64,000 nucleotides of DNA from Burkholderiales bacterium (GTDB lineage: Bacteria > Pseudomonadota > Gammaproteobacteria > Burkholderiales > JAHFRG01), in the NCBI GenBank assembly GCA_035543335.1, contig DASZZH010000041.1:51371-115370 (forward strand), in the 5' to 3' direction. Made by a program: the position numbers and the translations under genes. Below, one piece after another: positions 1 to 8,828 of this stretch (its first letter is position 1; each line of letters begins with the position of its first letter). The notes below the pieces were generated by a model. That model was given only the letters and a program-made list of their open reading frames with translations, was not told where the DNA came from and did no database searches.

Positions 1-1098
1 ACCTCTACCTACTACATGCGGGATTACCCCGACTGGTGGAAGAAATTTTACGAAAGCAAACCCCAGGACAAATACTTCGGCAAAATGTGGACGCCACTTC
101 TGTCGGATGCCGCTTACGCCCGTTCTGCGCCGGATGACCGTCCCTGGTCCACCAATTACAAGGGCCTGGGAACCAAGTTTCCCCACCCCATTAGCGGTGG
201 GGCGAATGCGCCAGGCAAAAGTTACTACGAGGCGATGTTGTGGACGCCGTACGGCGACCTGCTGACGCTCGATTTCGTAAAGACGGTGATTGCAGGCGAG
301 AACCTCGGCAAGAACCCGGCGGGTGTGACGGATTTGCTCGCCATCAGCTGGACCAGCCACGACTACGTGCATCACCTGTTCGGCGCGGAAAGCAAGCAGG
401 CCCAGGATCACACCTTGAGGCTGGACCTGGTGTTCGCCGAGTTCTTCCAGTTCATGGACAAATGGGTGGGGCTGGACAACGTTATCATTACCCTAAGCGC
501 CGACCACGGCTTCATGAACGTCCCCGAATACAGCGCTTCCAAAAACCTGGACGCGGGGCGCATTGATCCGGAGAAGATGATCGAGGAAACCAACACCGCC
601 CTTTCGAAAAAGTTCGGCGAAGGCAAATACATCACCACCTGGTGGAACCCCACCCTGTACGTGGATTATGATCTGGTGGACAAGCAACGCCTGAAGCGCG
701 CTGACGTGGAAAACGCAGCCGCGGTTTTCCTCAGAAACTACCCCGGCGTGGAAGCCGTGTACACACGCACCCAGCTTGAAAACGGCGACACCCCTGATAC
801 CAAGCTGAGCAAACAGGTATACCTGGCCTGGCACCAGCAATTGAGCGGCGATATCGTGGTGATTAACAAGCCGAACTGGTATCTGTTTGCCAAGCCGCTG
901 GCCTACGCGGCGACCCACGGCTCGCCTTGGGCTTATGACACCAATGTGCCGCTCATGATGATGGGCGCTAAATGGGTGAAGGCGGGCAAATACGGAAGTT
1001 CCGAGACAGTGGACTTGGGGCGTACTCTTGCTCACATTCTGAACGTGCGGCCGCCGAATGGTTGCGAAGGCAAGGTGCTGATCGAAGCGCTGCGTTAA
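1..1098 (+). CDS. PafA-like alkaline phosphatase family protein, C-terminal part
   Basis: The frame is open from base 1 and an in-frame ATG at 16 is not necessarily the start, so this is the 3' part of a longer gene. The protein keeps metal-binding features of the alkaline phosphatase superfamily (type I phosphodiesterase/PafA branch): a DLLAISWTSHDYVHH segment around 330-380, the ADHG motif near 499-510, and a THGSPWAYD segment near 910. These normally hold the two Zn ions for phosphomonoester hydrolysis in the periplasm. The N-terminal signal and the nucleophile Thr/Ser lie outside the window, so the substrate cannot be judged. It ends 20 bases before the convergent sugar dehydrogenase gene. 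Confidence 0.8.
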   Translation, partial: TSTYYMRDYPDWWKKFYESKPQDKYFGKMWTPLLSDAAYARSAPDDRPWSTNYKGLGTKFPHPISGGANAPGKSYYEAMLWTPYGDLLTLDFVKTVIAGENLGKNPAGVTDLLAISWTSHDYVHHLFGAESKQAQDHTLRLDLVFAEFFQFMDKWVGLDNVIITLSADHGFMNVPEYSASKNLDAGRIDPEKMIEETNTALSKKFGEGKYITTWWNPTLYVDYDLVDKQRLKRADVENAAAVFLRNYPGVEAVYTRTQLENGDTPDTKLSKQVYLAWHQQLSGDIVVINKPNWYLFAKPLAYAATHGSPWAYDTNVPLMMMGAKWVKAGKYGSSETVDLGRTLAHILNVRPPNGCEGKVLIEALR

Positions 1099-1120
1099 TC
1101 CCGCGTCCGGTCGAGCCGCC

Positions 1121-2236
1121 TTAGTTTTTTGCGTCTTTATAGCTGATGCGATAAATCACGCCGGCCTGGTCGTCGGAAACCAGCAGCGCGCCGTCGGGCA
1201 TGACCAATACGTCCACCGGCCGGCCCCAGTTTTTCTCTCCTTGCAGCCAGCCTTCGGCGAACACCTCGTATTTTTTCGGCTGGTTGTTTTTGAGCGTGAC
1301 CATCATCACGCGGTAGCCGGATTTCTGGCTGCGGTTCCACGAGCCATGTTGGGCGATGAAAATCCTGTTGCGGTATTCGGCGGGGAATTGATTACCAGTA
1401 TAGAATCGCATGCCGAGCGCAGCGACGTGCGGGCCGAGTTTGACTGCCGGGGGAGTGAATTCGCTGCAACTGCGCTTGGCGCCGAACTCAGGATCGGGAG
1501 TGTCGCCTTGGTGGCAATACGGAAAACCGAAGTGCATTCCCACTTTCGGCGCATGATTCAGTTCGTCCGAAGGAAGATCATCACCCAGCCAGTCGCGCCC
1601 ATTGTCGGTGAACCACAGTTCCCTAGTTTGCGGGTCCCAATCGAAGCCCACCGAATTGCGCACGCCGCGCGCGAACACTTCATAGCCGCTGCCGTCAGGT
1701 CTGATGCGCGAAATCAGCGCGTAGCGGTCGGGGTCGGGCTTGCAGCTGTTGCACGGCGCACCTACCGGCACATAAAGCCAGCCGTCAGGACCAAACGCAA
1801 TGAATTTCCAGCCGTGATGAAAATCTTTGGGGAATTTGTCGTTCACCACAACCGGATTGGCGGGGCGGGTCAGGCTGGACTCGATGTTGTCGTAGCGCAG
1901 GATGCGACCGATTTCCGCGACGTACAGCGAGCCGTTGCGGAACGCCACGCCGTTCGGCGCTTCCATGTTCTCGGCAATGGTGTAAACCTTGTCCGCCTGG
2001 TTCTCGCCTTTCTTCGTGGTGACGGCGTAGATCTTGCCTTCGCGGAAAGTGCCGACGAACACCGTGCTGTTCGCGCCTAGCGTCATCGAGCGCGCGCCGG
2101 GCACTTCGGCGTAAACGCTGATTGCAAATCCCGGCGGCAGCTTGATTTTGTCGAGCGGCAGGTTTCCGGCGGCCGCGCTGAAACAGCAAAGGAACATGAA
2201 CAACGGCAATACCAGCTTGTTGGTGGTGCGCAGCAT
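1121..2236 (-). CDS. PQQ-dependent sugar dehydrogenase-like beta-propeller (sorbosone dehydrogenase family)
   Basis: A 371-residue protein. I chose the ATG at 2236, which gives a clean signal peptide (MLRTTNKLVLPLFMFLCC...), over an upstream in-frame start that would add 32 polar residues. The body has the soluble glucose/sorbosone dehydrogenase pattern: repeated blades with PNGVAF, GWLYVPVGAPCNSC, ARGVRNSVGFDWDP and ELWFTDNGRDWLGDD, and AQHGSWNRS near the end. Family members oxidise sugars in the periplasm with PQQ and Ca2+. PQQ biosynthesis genes are not in this window, so cofactor use is inferred. It is followed on the same strand by a Vgb-like propeller gene and may share a periplasmic role with it. 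Confidence 0.8.
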   Translation of the reverse strand: MLRTTNKLVLPLFMFLCCFSAAAGNLPLDKIKLPPGFAISVYAEVPGARSMTLGANSTVFVGTFREGKIYAVTTKKGENQADKVYTIAENMEAPNGVAFRNGSLYVAEIGRILRYDNIESSLTRPANPVVVNDKFPKDFHHGWKFIAFGPDGWLYVPVGAPCNSCKPDPDRYALISRIRPDGSGYEVFARGVRNSVGFDWDPQTRELWFTDNGRDWLGDDLPSDELNHAPKVGMHFGFPYCHQGDTPDPEFGAKRSCSEFTPPAVKLGPHVAALGMRFYTGNQFPAEYRNRIFIAQHGSWNRSQKSGYRVMMVTLKNNQPKKYEVFAEGWLQGEKNWGRPVDVLVMPDGALLVSDDQAGVIYRISYKDAKN

Positions 2237-2270
2237 GGTGGTTTTCTTTTCTGGAATTGGAAAAGCGTGC

Positions 2271-3251
2271 TTATTCGATGACGCCCAGCCGTCCGTTGTG
2301 GCTGCCCATGTACCAGAGTTTTCCCTGCGCATCCACTATCATTTTGCGGATGCCGACATTTTTCGAGGGGAGGACTATCACGCGCAGCGCGCCGGATTTG
2401 GGATCGAGCCGCACCACGGTGTCAGTGTTGATTTCATCCACCCACACCATGCCCGCGCCGTCCACGGTCACCGCGTAAGGCCCGCCGTCTTCACCCGCGG
2501 GCAGCGGATATTCCTTCACCACTTTGTCGGTTGTCGGATCGACGCGTATCAGTTTGCCTGCGCCAAACAGCGTCACCCACAGCGAGCCGTCGGGCGCCGT
2601 GGCCATGCGCCGCGGCTGCGAGCCGGCATCGAGAATGATTTCCTTGATCTTGCCGGTTTTGGGATCGAGCTTGCCGAGTTTGCCTCCGGCGATTTGGCAG
2701 AACCAGACATTGCCTGCCTTATCGAGCGCAATCCCGTAAGGATGACCCGAAGTCCAGTATTCGCTGATGGCGCCGGTTTGGGTGTCGAGCCTGCCGACGC
2801 GGTTGCCGCTCTGCACGGTGAACCAAATGACGCCTTTATCGTCGATCACCAGCGTATGCGGATCTCCGCCTGAAGGCGCTTTGAATTCGGTGACTTTGCC
2901 GCTCGCCGGATCAAGCCGTCCGATTGAGCCGTTGCCATTGCCGGTGTACCAGACGATGCCGTTTTTATCGACGAGCAGCCCATGCGGCCGCGCGCCGCTG
3001 GGCAAATTCCATTCTTTGAAAGTTTGGGTTTTTGGATCGAAGCGCGCGATCTTGTTGCCGTGCATGACGGTGATGAAAATACTGCCGTCGGGCGCAGGCG
3101 CGGGATCGCGCGCGAACTTGGGTGTCGGCACCGGCCATTCGGTGACTTTGCCGGCGAAATGGGTATTGGTTCCTGGCGTGATGCCGTAATTGGAGCCACC
3201 GGCAAAGCACGCAAGCGGTGTGAGCAAAACCAACAGAACCGCGCCCTTCAT
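2271..3251 (-). CDS. Vgb-like (streptogramin lyase family) secreted beta-propeller
   Basis: A 326-residue protein starting at ATG 3251 with a signal peptide (MKGAVLLVLLTPLACFAGG). The rest is a regular beta-propeller with about seven repeats of the type G-RLDPxTGxxxEF...PHGL/YGIALDxxGNVWF, typical of virginiamycin B lyase-like proteins. True Vgb opens streptogramin B lactones; most proteobacterial homologues are uncharacterised, so resistance should not be inferred. The gene starts 7 bases after the stop of the upstream enoyl-CoA hydratase gene and ends 34 bases before the sugar dehydrogenase start, suggesting a three-gene minus-strand operon. Confidence 0.8.
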   Translation of the reverse strand: MKGAVLLVLLTPLACFAGGSNYGITPGTNTHFAGKVTEWPVPTPKFARDPAPAPDGSIFITVMHGNKIARFDPKTQTFKEWNLPSGARPHGLLVDKNGIVWYTGNGNGSIGRLDPASGKVTEFKAPSGGDPHTLVIDDKGVIWFTVQSGNRVGRLDTQTGAISEYWTSGHPYGIALDKAGNVWFCQIAGGKLGKLDPKTGKIKEIILDAGSQPRRMATAPDGSLWVTLFGAGKLIRVDPTTDKVVKEYPLPAGEDGGPYAVTVDGAGMVWVDEINTDTVVRLDPKSGALRVIVLPSKNVGIRKMIVDAQGKLWYMGSHNGRLGVIE

Positions 3252-3258
3252 TGGTGTA

Positions 3259-4062
3259 TCAGCTTTTCCATTTCGGCAGGCGCTTCTGCATGAAGGCGTC
3301 GATGCCTTCCGCCGCGTCATCATCCATCATATTGCAGGTCATGACCTGGCTTGCGTACTGGTAGGCCTGCTCCAGGCTCATTTCCAGTTGCTGGTAAATC
3401 ATCTGCTTGCCCAAAGCGATGGCCGAGCGCGGCTTGGATGTGATGATTTCCGCCAGACGCATAACTTCCGCGTCAAGCTGCTCTGGCGCAACCACGTGGT
3501 TGACCAAACCCCGCATGAGCGCGGTCTGCGCGTCGATGAAATCACCGGTGAGCAGCATCTCCATAGCCTGCTTGCGCAGCAGATTACGCGACAGCGCCAC
3601 GCCCGGAGTGGAACAGAACAGGCCGACGTTGATGCCGGAAGTGGCAAAGCGCGCTTCAGTCGAGGCAACGGCCAGATCGCATGCCGCGACCAATTGACAT
3701 CCGGCGGCGGTTGCGATGCCGTGCACTCGCGCAATCACCGGCTGGGGGATTTCAGTCAACGTCATCATCACCCGGCTGCAGCGTCTGAACAGGTCTTCGA
3801 TAAAGCCCGGATTGCGGTTGGCGCGCATTTCCTTAAGATCATGACCCGGGCAAAATGCGGGGCCGGCTCCCGCAATGACAACCACGCGCACCGATTGCTC
3901 CTTGGCAATGCCGTCGAGCGCAACCTGCAGTTCGTTGAGCAGCGCGCCGGAGAGCGCGTTGAATTGTTCGGGGCGATTGAGCGTGAGCGTGGTGATGCCG
4001 TCTGTGTCGTGGCGCAGCAGGAGCTGTTTGGTAGCGGTTGCTGCGGTGGCGGCTGAGGTCAT
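3259..4062 (-). CDS. Enoyl-CoA hydratase/isomerase family protein
   Basis: A 267-residue crotonase-fold protein. It shows the CoA-binding start LNRPEQFNALSGALLNEL (about residues 28-45), the oxyanion-hole region AGAGPAFCPGHDLKEM, and HGIATAAGCQLVAACDLAVAS. The usual catalytic Glu of hydratases (GGG-ELA) is not obvious: the site reads TAAGCQLVAACD. The reaction may therefore be isomerisation or hydrolysis rather than classic hydration; ECHDC3-type proteins look similar. It is the first gene of the probable minus-strand operon with the two propeller genes. Start ATG 4062 is preceded by a GGGAGTCTCTTC leader. Confidence 0.85.
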   Translation of the reverse strand: MTSAATAATATKQLLLRHDTDGITTLTLNRPEQFNALSGALLNELQVALDGIAKEQSVRVVVIAGAGPAFCPGHDLKEMRANRNPGFIEDLFRRCSRVMMTLTEIPQPVIARVHGIATAAGCQLVAACDLAVASTEARFATSGINVGLFCSTPGVALSRNLLRKQAMEMLLTGDFIDAQTALMRGLVNHVVAPEQLDAEVMRLAEIITSKPRSAIALGKQMIYQQLEMSLEQAYQYASQVMTCNMMDDDAAEGIDAFMQKRLPKWKS

Positions 4063-4155
4063 GAAGAGACTCCCGGAATAAACAGGACAAATATTATATT
4101 ACTACGAAGCGGGCCTTGCTTTTTAGTTCCCGCCGTGCGAGGATTTGCACGCCCT

Positions 4156-4267
4156 GCAAAGGGGAGTAGCTTTAAGGTGGCCGTGCGCCGCCAGCAGCAA
4201 AACCGTCAGCACGGGATTACCTCCCCGGTTTTGCCGGCAACCAGAACGGTTGCAAGCGAGACCTTTG
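4156..4267 (+). promoter_or_regulatory. yybP-ykoY manganese riboswitch
   Basis: The two conserved halves of the yybP-ykoY aptamer are both present. The 5' half is GCAAAGGGGAGTAGC (4156-4170). The internal CCGTCAGCACGG segment lies at 4203-4214, and the 3' half GCAAGCGAGACCTTTG is at 4252-4267. The 5' AAAGG and 3' CCTTT pair as the basal stem. This class binds Mn2+ and commonly controls TerC-like and MntP exporters. A hairpin GTCCGC...GCGGAC (4272-4292) follows directly, between the aptamer and the ribosome binding site of the TerC gene. There is no U-tract, so control is more likely translational or Rho-linked than by intrinsic termination. Confidence 0.9.
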
Positions 4268-4325
4268 TCATGTCCGCCCAGCGTTTGCGGACGGAACTAT
4301 CGCTGATATTGAGGAGGTAATCGTC

Positions 4326-5027
4326 ATGGAACTGTTCTCCGCGCAGTTTTTTTCCGCGCTCATCACCATCATCATCATTGACCTGGTGCTTGCCGGGGAT
4401 AATGCTATTGTAATCGCGCTCGCCGCGCGCAACGTATCCAGGCCTTTGCAGAAGCGCGCCATCATCTGGGGTACGGCCGGCGCCATCGTGGTACGGGTCT
4501 TGATGACCGTGGTGGTGGTTTGGCTGCTGCAAGTCCCCTGGTTGTTGCTCGCGGGCGGGTTATTGCTGGTGTGGATCGCTTACCGGCTGCTAGTGCCTGC
4601 AGAAGAAGGCCGCAAAGATTCTGATCATGCAGCGGGCAGCTTCTGGGGGGCGATGAAAACCATCATTATTGCCGACGCGGCGATGGGGCTGGACAATGTG
4701 CTGGCCGTGGCAGGCGCTGCGCATGGGAGTTTCCTGCTGGTGATTATCGGGCTGTTGGTAAGCGTGCCCATCGTGGTATGGGGCAGCACGCTCATCTTGA
4801 AATGGATCGAACGTTATCCGGTGCTGATTTACGTTGGCGCTGCGGTGCTGGCCTGGACCGCGGCCAAAATGCTCAGCGACGAGCCGATGCTGGAGGAGTT
4901 TCTAAACCAGCACAAGCTCGCGGTATGGGCAATTTATACGCTGGTGATTGGCGGGGTGCTGTATGCCGGCTATGCCGTCAACAAGCGCAAGAAACAGGCC
5001 GGGAGCGCGATGTGGCTCCCGGATTGA
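4326..5027 (+). CDS. TerC/YjbE family integral membrane protein, probable Mn2+ exporter
   Basis: A 233-residue membrane protein with about seven hydrophobic helices. It carries the TerC signature: DLVLAGDNAIVIALAARN near residue 20 and DAAMGLDNVLAVAGAA near residue 120, each with an acidic residue and Asn that likely form the ion site. A strong GAGGAGG site lies 8 bases before ATG 4326. TerC was named for tellurite resistance, but members behind yybP-ykoY riboswitches are now associated with Mn2+ export or metalation of secreted proteins. The riboswitch upstream makes Mn2+ homeostasis the best functional guess here. Confidence 0.85.
   Translation: MELFSAQFFSALITIIIIDLVLAGDNAIVIALAARNVSRPLQKRAIIWGTAGAIVVRVLMTVVVVWLLQVPWLLLAGGLLLVWIAYRLLVPAEEGRKDSDHAAGSFWGAMKTIIIADAAMGLDNVLAVAGAAHGSFLLVIIGLLVSVPIVVWGSTLILKWIERYPVLIYVGAAVLAWTAAKMLSDEPMLEEFLNQHKLAVWAIYTLVIGGVLYAGYAVNKRKKQAGSAMWLPD
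4999..5022 (+). terminator. Hairpin at the 3' end of the TerC gene
   Basis: A perfect 8-bp stem, CCGGGAGC (4999-5006) with GCTCCCGG (5015-5022), lies over the last codons and is followed by ATTGAAAA, which includes the stop codon. It sits between two convergent genes. There is no T-run, so it is only terminator-like. Confidence 0.4.
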
Positions 5028-5042
5028 AAACCGCTGCATTAT

Positions 5043-5372
5043 TTATTGCCGCTGCACGTCCTCGATGGGCTTGGCTTGGGTCTGGCCGAGCGGCCGTAAA
5101 AAAGTATATTGCGCCGGTTCTGCAATGAGAGATTTCGCCGCGCTTCCGACACTGCCGCTGGGTATGCTGAAGGGCAGGGAAACCAGAAAGATGGCGGTAC
5201 CCAAAAGCGTTGCGGCGAGGCCTATCGGCCTTACGAAAATAACGTCTCCGGCAATGGCTTCACCCGAGGGCTTGGTGGTATCCGAATACTGGTCGGCGCA
5301 AACGATGCCGGTGCTCGCGGCCAGCAACACCGCGACCAACAGCGATACAAGTGACTTGGCGGTTCGGTTCAT
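5043..5372 (-). CDS. Small exported/membrane protein of unknown function
   Basis: A 109-residue protein with a signal peptide (residues 1 to about 25, cleaved near VCA-DQ), then a second hydrophobic stretch (RPIGLAATLLGTAIFLVSL) and a conserved-looking tail SLIAEPAQYTFLRPLGQ. An AGGACGATC leader with GGAGG precedes ATG 5372. I have the impression of similar small proteins in other betaproteobacteria, but no function is known to me. It is convergent with the TerC gene and follows ppa on the same strand. Confidence 0.75.
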   Translation of the reverse strand: MNRTAKSLVSLLVAVLLAASTGIVCADQYSDTTKPSGEAIAGDVIFVRPIGLAATLLGTAIFLVSLPFSIPSGSVGSAAKSLIAEPAQYTFLRPLGQTQAKPIEDVQRQ

Positions 5373-5396
5373 GATCGTCCTCCTTGGGGCTCTCCT

Positions 5397-5411
5397 TCAA
5401 GTAAAACTTGA
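5397..5411. promoter_or_regulatory. 15-bp perfect inverted repeat upstream of the small exported protein gene
   Basis: TCAAGT-AAA-ACTTGA lies 25-39 bases upstream of ATG 5372 and 11 bases past the ppa stop. The position fits an operator over the promoter of the small gene. A weak terminator of ppa is an alternative. Confidence 0.35.
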
Positions 5412-5421
5412 GGTGTCTCGG

Positions 5422-6084
5422 TTAACTATAGCCTGAAACGAGGCTAATTGCCAGTAGAGTAAGGAAAACCGGCGATTTTGGCAAGTTTTGGGCGGGCGCG
5501 AGGCGGCTGGTCCTTGCCTGTGGCGCTCCGTTTTCTAGAACATCGGCTTGCTTGGCGGCGGAGTTGTAACGCTGCACGCCCGCCAGGATCTCCGCTATGG
5601 CTTCTTCCGGCCCGACCCAGCCGGCGAGCTTCACCCATTTGCCGGGTTCAAGGTCCTTGTAGTGCTCGAAGAAATGCGCGATTCGCGAAAGCGTGAGTTC
5701 GGGCAAATCGCGCGGCGAGTGGATGGCGCGGTAGAGATTGCACAGCTTATCAATCGGCACCGCCAGCAACTTCGCATCGTCACCCGCTTCATCGGTCATT
5801 TTCAGCATTCCGACGGGACGGCAGCGCACCACCACGCCGGTGATCAACGGCACCGGCGAGAGCACCAGCACATCCACCGGATCGCCGTCGGCGGAAAGCG
5901 TGCGCGGAATGTAGCCGTAATTGCACGGATAATGCATCGCGGTGGACATGAAGCGGTCAACGAAAACCGCGCCGGTTTCCTTGTCCACTTCGTACTTGAT
6001 GGGATCGGCGTTCATCGGGATTTCGATGATGACGTTGAAATCGTGGGGCATGCCGCGCCCCGGGCCCACTCGGTCAAGATTCAT
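5422..6084 (-). CDS. ppa: Inorganic pyrophosphatase (family I) with C-terminal extension
   Basis: Hydrolyses PPi to two phosphates in the cytosol. Start ATG 6084 gives [23 protein letters not shown], and the active-site pattern [12 protein letters not shown] (the family signature with its Asp residues) is intact, as are YGYIPRT and the [13 protein letters not shown] segment. At 220 residues it is about 40 longer than the usual ~175-180. The excess is all after GVQRYNSA and runs through a Pro/Ala/Arg-rich stretch to a hydrophobic end ([15 protein letters not shown]), which may mean loss of the original stop. It is divergent from the FIST gene; the 88-bp gap should hold both promoters. Confidence 0.9.
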   Translation of the reverse strand: MNLDRVGPGRGMPHDFNVIIEIPMNADPIKYEVDKETGAVFVDRFMSTAMHYPCNYGYIPRTLSADGDPVDVLVLSPVPLITGVVVRCRPVGMLKMTDEAGDDAKLLAVPIDKLCNLYRAIHSPRDLPELTLSRIAHFFEHYKDLEPGKWVKLAGWVGPEEAIAEILAGVQRYNSAAKQADVLENGAPQARTSRLAPAQNLPKSPVFLTLLAISLVSGYS

Positions 6085-6172
6085 GCGTGCTCCTGTTTTT
6101 TCCGTAGGCGATGCAGCCATTATAGTGGCGCGCCTTGTTGTTGTATGGACACAGGCGGATAATTCTTCGACT

Positions 6173-7282
6173 ATGGGTCGCGCTTTCAAATACGGCCACG
6201 CCGCAGGCAAAGAATGGCAGGAAGCCTCGCGCGCCTGCCTGACGCAAATAGGCCGGGTACCGCCTGCCGCGAACCTCGGCTTTCTCTATGTGACCGACCT
6301 TTTTGTGCCGCATGCCGGCCATATTCTGGATTTTTTCAGAAATCACACCGGCATTGCACACTGGGTGGGCACCGTGGGCGTGGGCGTATGTGGCACGGGC
6401 AGGGAGTATCTGGATCAACCGGCGGTTGCAGCGATGCTTACCGAGTTGCCGGAAGCCTCGTTTCGGGTGTTCCGCGATGTCACGGCGAGTGCGGATGACT
6501 TGCCCATCATGCCCGACGATTCCGCGGCGCATTTCGCGATTGTCCACGCCGACCCGCACACGCCGGGAATCACCACCCTGGTCGAGGATGTGGCGGAGGC
6601 CATGCAAAGCGGGTTCCTGGTCGGCGGGCTCACCAGTTCGCGCAGCCGCCATGTGCAGATCGCCGACGAAGTGGTGCAGGGCGGATTGTCCGGAGTCATT
6701 TTTTCCGATGCCGTGACAATCTCCACGCGTCTCACTCAGGGCTGCTCGCCGCTCGGTCCGCGGCATGTGGTGAGCGAATGCCAGCGCAACATCATCATCG
6801 GCATCGACGGCCGTCCCGCACTGGATGTATTCAAGGAAGATATCGGCGAAGTGCTGGCACGCGACCTCGACCGGGTCTCCGGCTACATCTTCGTAGGGCT
6901 CCCCATCGAAGGCTCGGACACCGGCGATTATGTGGTGCGCAATCTGGTCGGCATTGATGTCAACCAAAAGATGCTGGCGATCGGGGAATGGCTGGAACCT
7001 GGAATGCCGCTGATGTTCTGCCGCCGCGACGGCACCACGGCTTGCGAGGACATGCAGCGCATGCTCAAGGACATTCAGCGCGATCTCGAGGCCCCGCCCA
7101 AAGGCGGGCTGTATTTTTCCTGCCTCGGGCGCGGTGAAAACATGTTCGGCGCCAATTCCGAGGAACTGCGCCTCATCCAGAACGGGCTCGGCGATTTTCC
7201 GCTGGTCGGTTTTTTTGCCAACGGCGAAATCTCGCATAATCGTCTTTACGGCTATACCGGCGTGCTCATGCTGTTTATTTAA
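6173..7282 (+). CDS. FIST domain sensor protein
   Basis: A 369-residue protein starting at ATG 6173. It has a FIST N domain (roughly residues 25-220) and a FIST C domain (about 225-365; it includes [15 protein letters not shown] and ends [13 protein letters not shown]...[28 protein letters not shown]). FIST domains are predicted small-ligand sensors, often tied to amino-acid sensing and to two-component or chemotaxis outputs. No output domain is fused here and no kinase is adjacent. There are no transmembrane segments, so it should be cytosolic. A glutathione S-transferase gene follows 22 bases downstream and is probably co-transcribed. Confidence 0.85.
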   Translation: MGRAFKYGHAAGKEWQEASRACLTQIGRVPPAANLGFLYVTDLFVPHAGHILDFFRNHTGIAHWVGTVGVGVCGTGREYLDQPAVAAMLTELPEASFRVFRDVTASADDLPIMPDDSAAHFAIVHADPHTPGITTLVEDVAEAMQSGFLVGGLTSSRSRHVQIADEVVQGGLSGVIFSDAVTISTRLTQGCSPLGPRHVVSECQRNIIIGIDGRPALDVFKEDIGEVLARDLDRVSGYIFVGLPIEGSDTGDYVVRNLVGIDVNQKMLAIGEWLEPGMPLMFCRRDGTTACEDMQRMLKDIQRDLEAPPKGGLYFSCLGRGENMFGANSEELRLIQNGLGDFPLVGFFANGEISHNRLYGYTGVLMLFI

Positions 7283-7304
7283 AATCACATCAATAAGGAG
7301 ATCA

Positions 7305-7907
7305 ATGAAGCTCTACGACCGGGACGTGTCCGGCAACAGCTACAAAATCCGCCTGTTTCTCTCCATGCTGGGCTTGCCTTACGAAACGGTGGCCATCAAT
7401 ACCGCCAAAGGCGAACAGAAACGGCCGGAGTTTCTCGAGCTCAACCCACGCGGTCAGATTCCGGTGCTGGAAGCGGACGGCAAGGCCATCTGGGATTCAA
7501 CCGCGATTCTGGTGTATCTGGCGCGCCGCTACGGCGGCGAAAAATGGCTGCCGCTCGAAGCGCACGATATGGCGGAAGTGATGCAATGGCTGGCGCTGGC
7601 GCAAAACGAAATTCTTTATGGCCTGGCGCGCGCCCGCGCAATTCTTTTATTCGGCCGCAAAGCCGATTTCAACGAGGCGCAGACGGCAGGCCAGAACGCG
7701 CTCAAGGTGCTTGACCAGCAGTTGCAGAATCACGATTGGCTGGCGCTTGGGCGGCCGACAATAGCCGATCTCGCCTGCTACCCCTATGTGGCGCTCGCCG
7801 AGGAAGGCGGCATCCCGCTCGACCCCTATTCCTCGGTGCTCGCCTGGATGAAGCGCATCCAGATACTACCGGGTTATGTGACCATGCCCGGCCTGCGCCT
7901 GGTTTGA
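7305..7907 (+). CDS. Glutathione S-transferase family protein
   Basis: A 200-residue protein with the thioredoxin-like N domain: MKLYDRDVSGNSYKIRLFLSML, then NPRGQIPVLEADG with its cis-Pro, and DSTAILVYLARRYG, the glutathione-binding SxAI motif. An all-helical C domain ends in WLALGRPTIADLACYPYV, with the N-capping ST/D motif. AAGGAG lies 8 bases ahead of ATG 7305. The likely role is glutathione conjugation or reduction in the cytosol; the substrate is unknown. It follows the FIST gene and runs straight into two alpha/beta hydrolase genes on the same strand. Confidence 0.88.
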   Translation: MKLYDRDVSGNSYKIRLFLSMLGLPYETVAINTAKGEQKRPEFLELNPRGQIPVLEADGKAIWDSTAILVYLARRYGGEKWLPLEAHDMAEVMQWLALAQNEILYGLARARAILLFGRKADFNEAQTAGQNALKVLDQQLQNHDWLALGRPTIADLACYPYVALAEEGGIPLDPYSSVLAWMKRIQILPGYVTMPGLRLV

Positions 7908-7921
7908 GTTTGTCCTTGCGC

Positions 7922-8743
7922 ATGCTGTGGAATGTGCTGCTGGTCGTCGGCACGACGTATTGCGCGCTGTGCGTTCTGCTCTATTTTTTCCAGCCGCGCC
8001 TCATCTTTTTTCCGCAAATTGGCAGGTACGATTACGTGACGCCGGTGCAAGCCGGCATGGCGTTTGAGTCGGTGAAAATTGCGGTTGCGGACACCGAACT
8101 CGACGCCTGGTGGGTGCCTGCGCGCGGGCCGCGCGGCGCGGTGCTGTTTTTCCACGGCAACGCCGGCAATATTTCGCATCGTCTCGATTATCTGCGCCTG
8201 TTCAACCGGCTGGGCTTTTCGACGCTGATTTTCGATTATCGCGGTTTTGGAAAAAGCGGCGGCGAGCTGTCGGAGGCGGGCATGTATCAGGACGCCGAAG
8301 CGGCGTGGCGTTATCTGACGCAAACGCGGCAGGTTGCGCCTGCTTCCGTGGTTTTATTCGGCGAGTCGCTGGGCGGGGCGGTCGCGGCGCATCTTGCGGC
8401 GCAAGTCAAGCCGCGCGCGCTCATCCTCACTTCAACCTTTACTTCGCTCCCCGAGCTCGGGGCGAAATTGTATCCGCTGTTTCCGGTGCGGCTGCTTTCG
8501 CGTTTTAAATACGACACGCGCGAATATTTGCGGGAGGTCTCCTGCCCGGTGCTGATCGTACACAGCCGCGACGACGAGATCGTGCCCTTCGCCCAGGGTG
8601 AGGCGCTGTACTCCGCCGCGCATGAGCCAAAGCGGTTTCTGGAAATTTTTGGCGGACACAATACCGGGCTGATGGCGAGCGAACAAATATGGTTCAAGGG
8701 TGTGCAGGATTTTTTCAATTCTTTGGAATCAAAAGTTCCTTGA
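7922..8743 (+). CDS. Alpha/beta hydrolase, membrane-anchored (BEM46/YfhR-like)
   Basis: A 273-residue protein. The chosen start ATG 7922 gives an N-terminal membrane helix (MLWNVLLVVGTTYCALCVLLYFF), as in YfhR/BEM46-like hydrolases. The catalytic triad is visible: GESLGG nucleophile elbow (Ser near residue 148), Asp in HSRDDEIVP, and His in GGHNTG. HGNAGN forms the oxyanion region. It is likely an esterase or thioesterase facing the periplasm or membrane surface. It begins 14 bases after the glutathione S-transferase stop. Confidence 0.85.
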   Translation: MLWNVLLVVGTTYCALCVLLYFFQPRLIFFPQIGRYDYVTPVQAGMAFESVKIAVADTELDAWWVPARGPRGAVLFFHGNAGNISHRLDYLRLFNRLGFSTLIFDYRGFGKSGGELSEAGMYQDAEAAWRYLTQTRQVAPASVVLFGESLGGAVAAHLAAQVKPRALILTSTFTSLPELGAKLYPLFPVRLLSRFKYDTREYLREVSCPVLIVHSRDDEIVPFAQGEALYSAAHEPKRFLEIFGGHNTGLMASEQIWFKGVQDFFNSLESKVP

Positions 8744-8824
8744 ATGAACGCGTGCGGCTCACCCGAGGAAACGCCGGAAGCGCTGCTCGCGGAATGGCTG
8801 CCGTTTCTTGAGCAAGCATCCTGA
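8744..8824 (+). CDS. Possible 26-residue ORF between two hydrolase genes
   Basis: ATG 8744 follows the upstream TGA with no gap, and the frame encodes MNACGSPEETPEALLAEWLP and six more residues before a TGA, 4 bases ahead of the next gene. The placement would suit a coupled leader peptide, but it could equally be the read-through scar of a longer ancestral protein. No family recognised. Confidence 0.25.
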   Translation: MNACGSPEETPEALLAEWLPFLEQAS

Positions 8825-8828
8825 AAGC

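Noticed and set aside
2271..3251. Streptogramin resistance from the Vgb-like gene
   Set aside because: The protein is a secreted propeller of the general family; the active-site residues of Vgb cannot be confirmed by eye and the context is metabolic.
4326..5027. Tellurite resistance as the function of the TerC-like gene
   Set aside because: The riboswitch upstream points to manganese; the name is historical and no ter operon is present.
8808..8828. TTG 8808 as the start of the lipase-like gene
   Set aside because: ATG 8829 lies seven codons later and gives a normal family start; the extra residues have no support.
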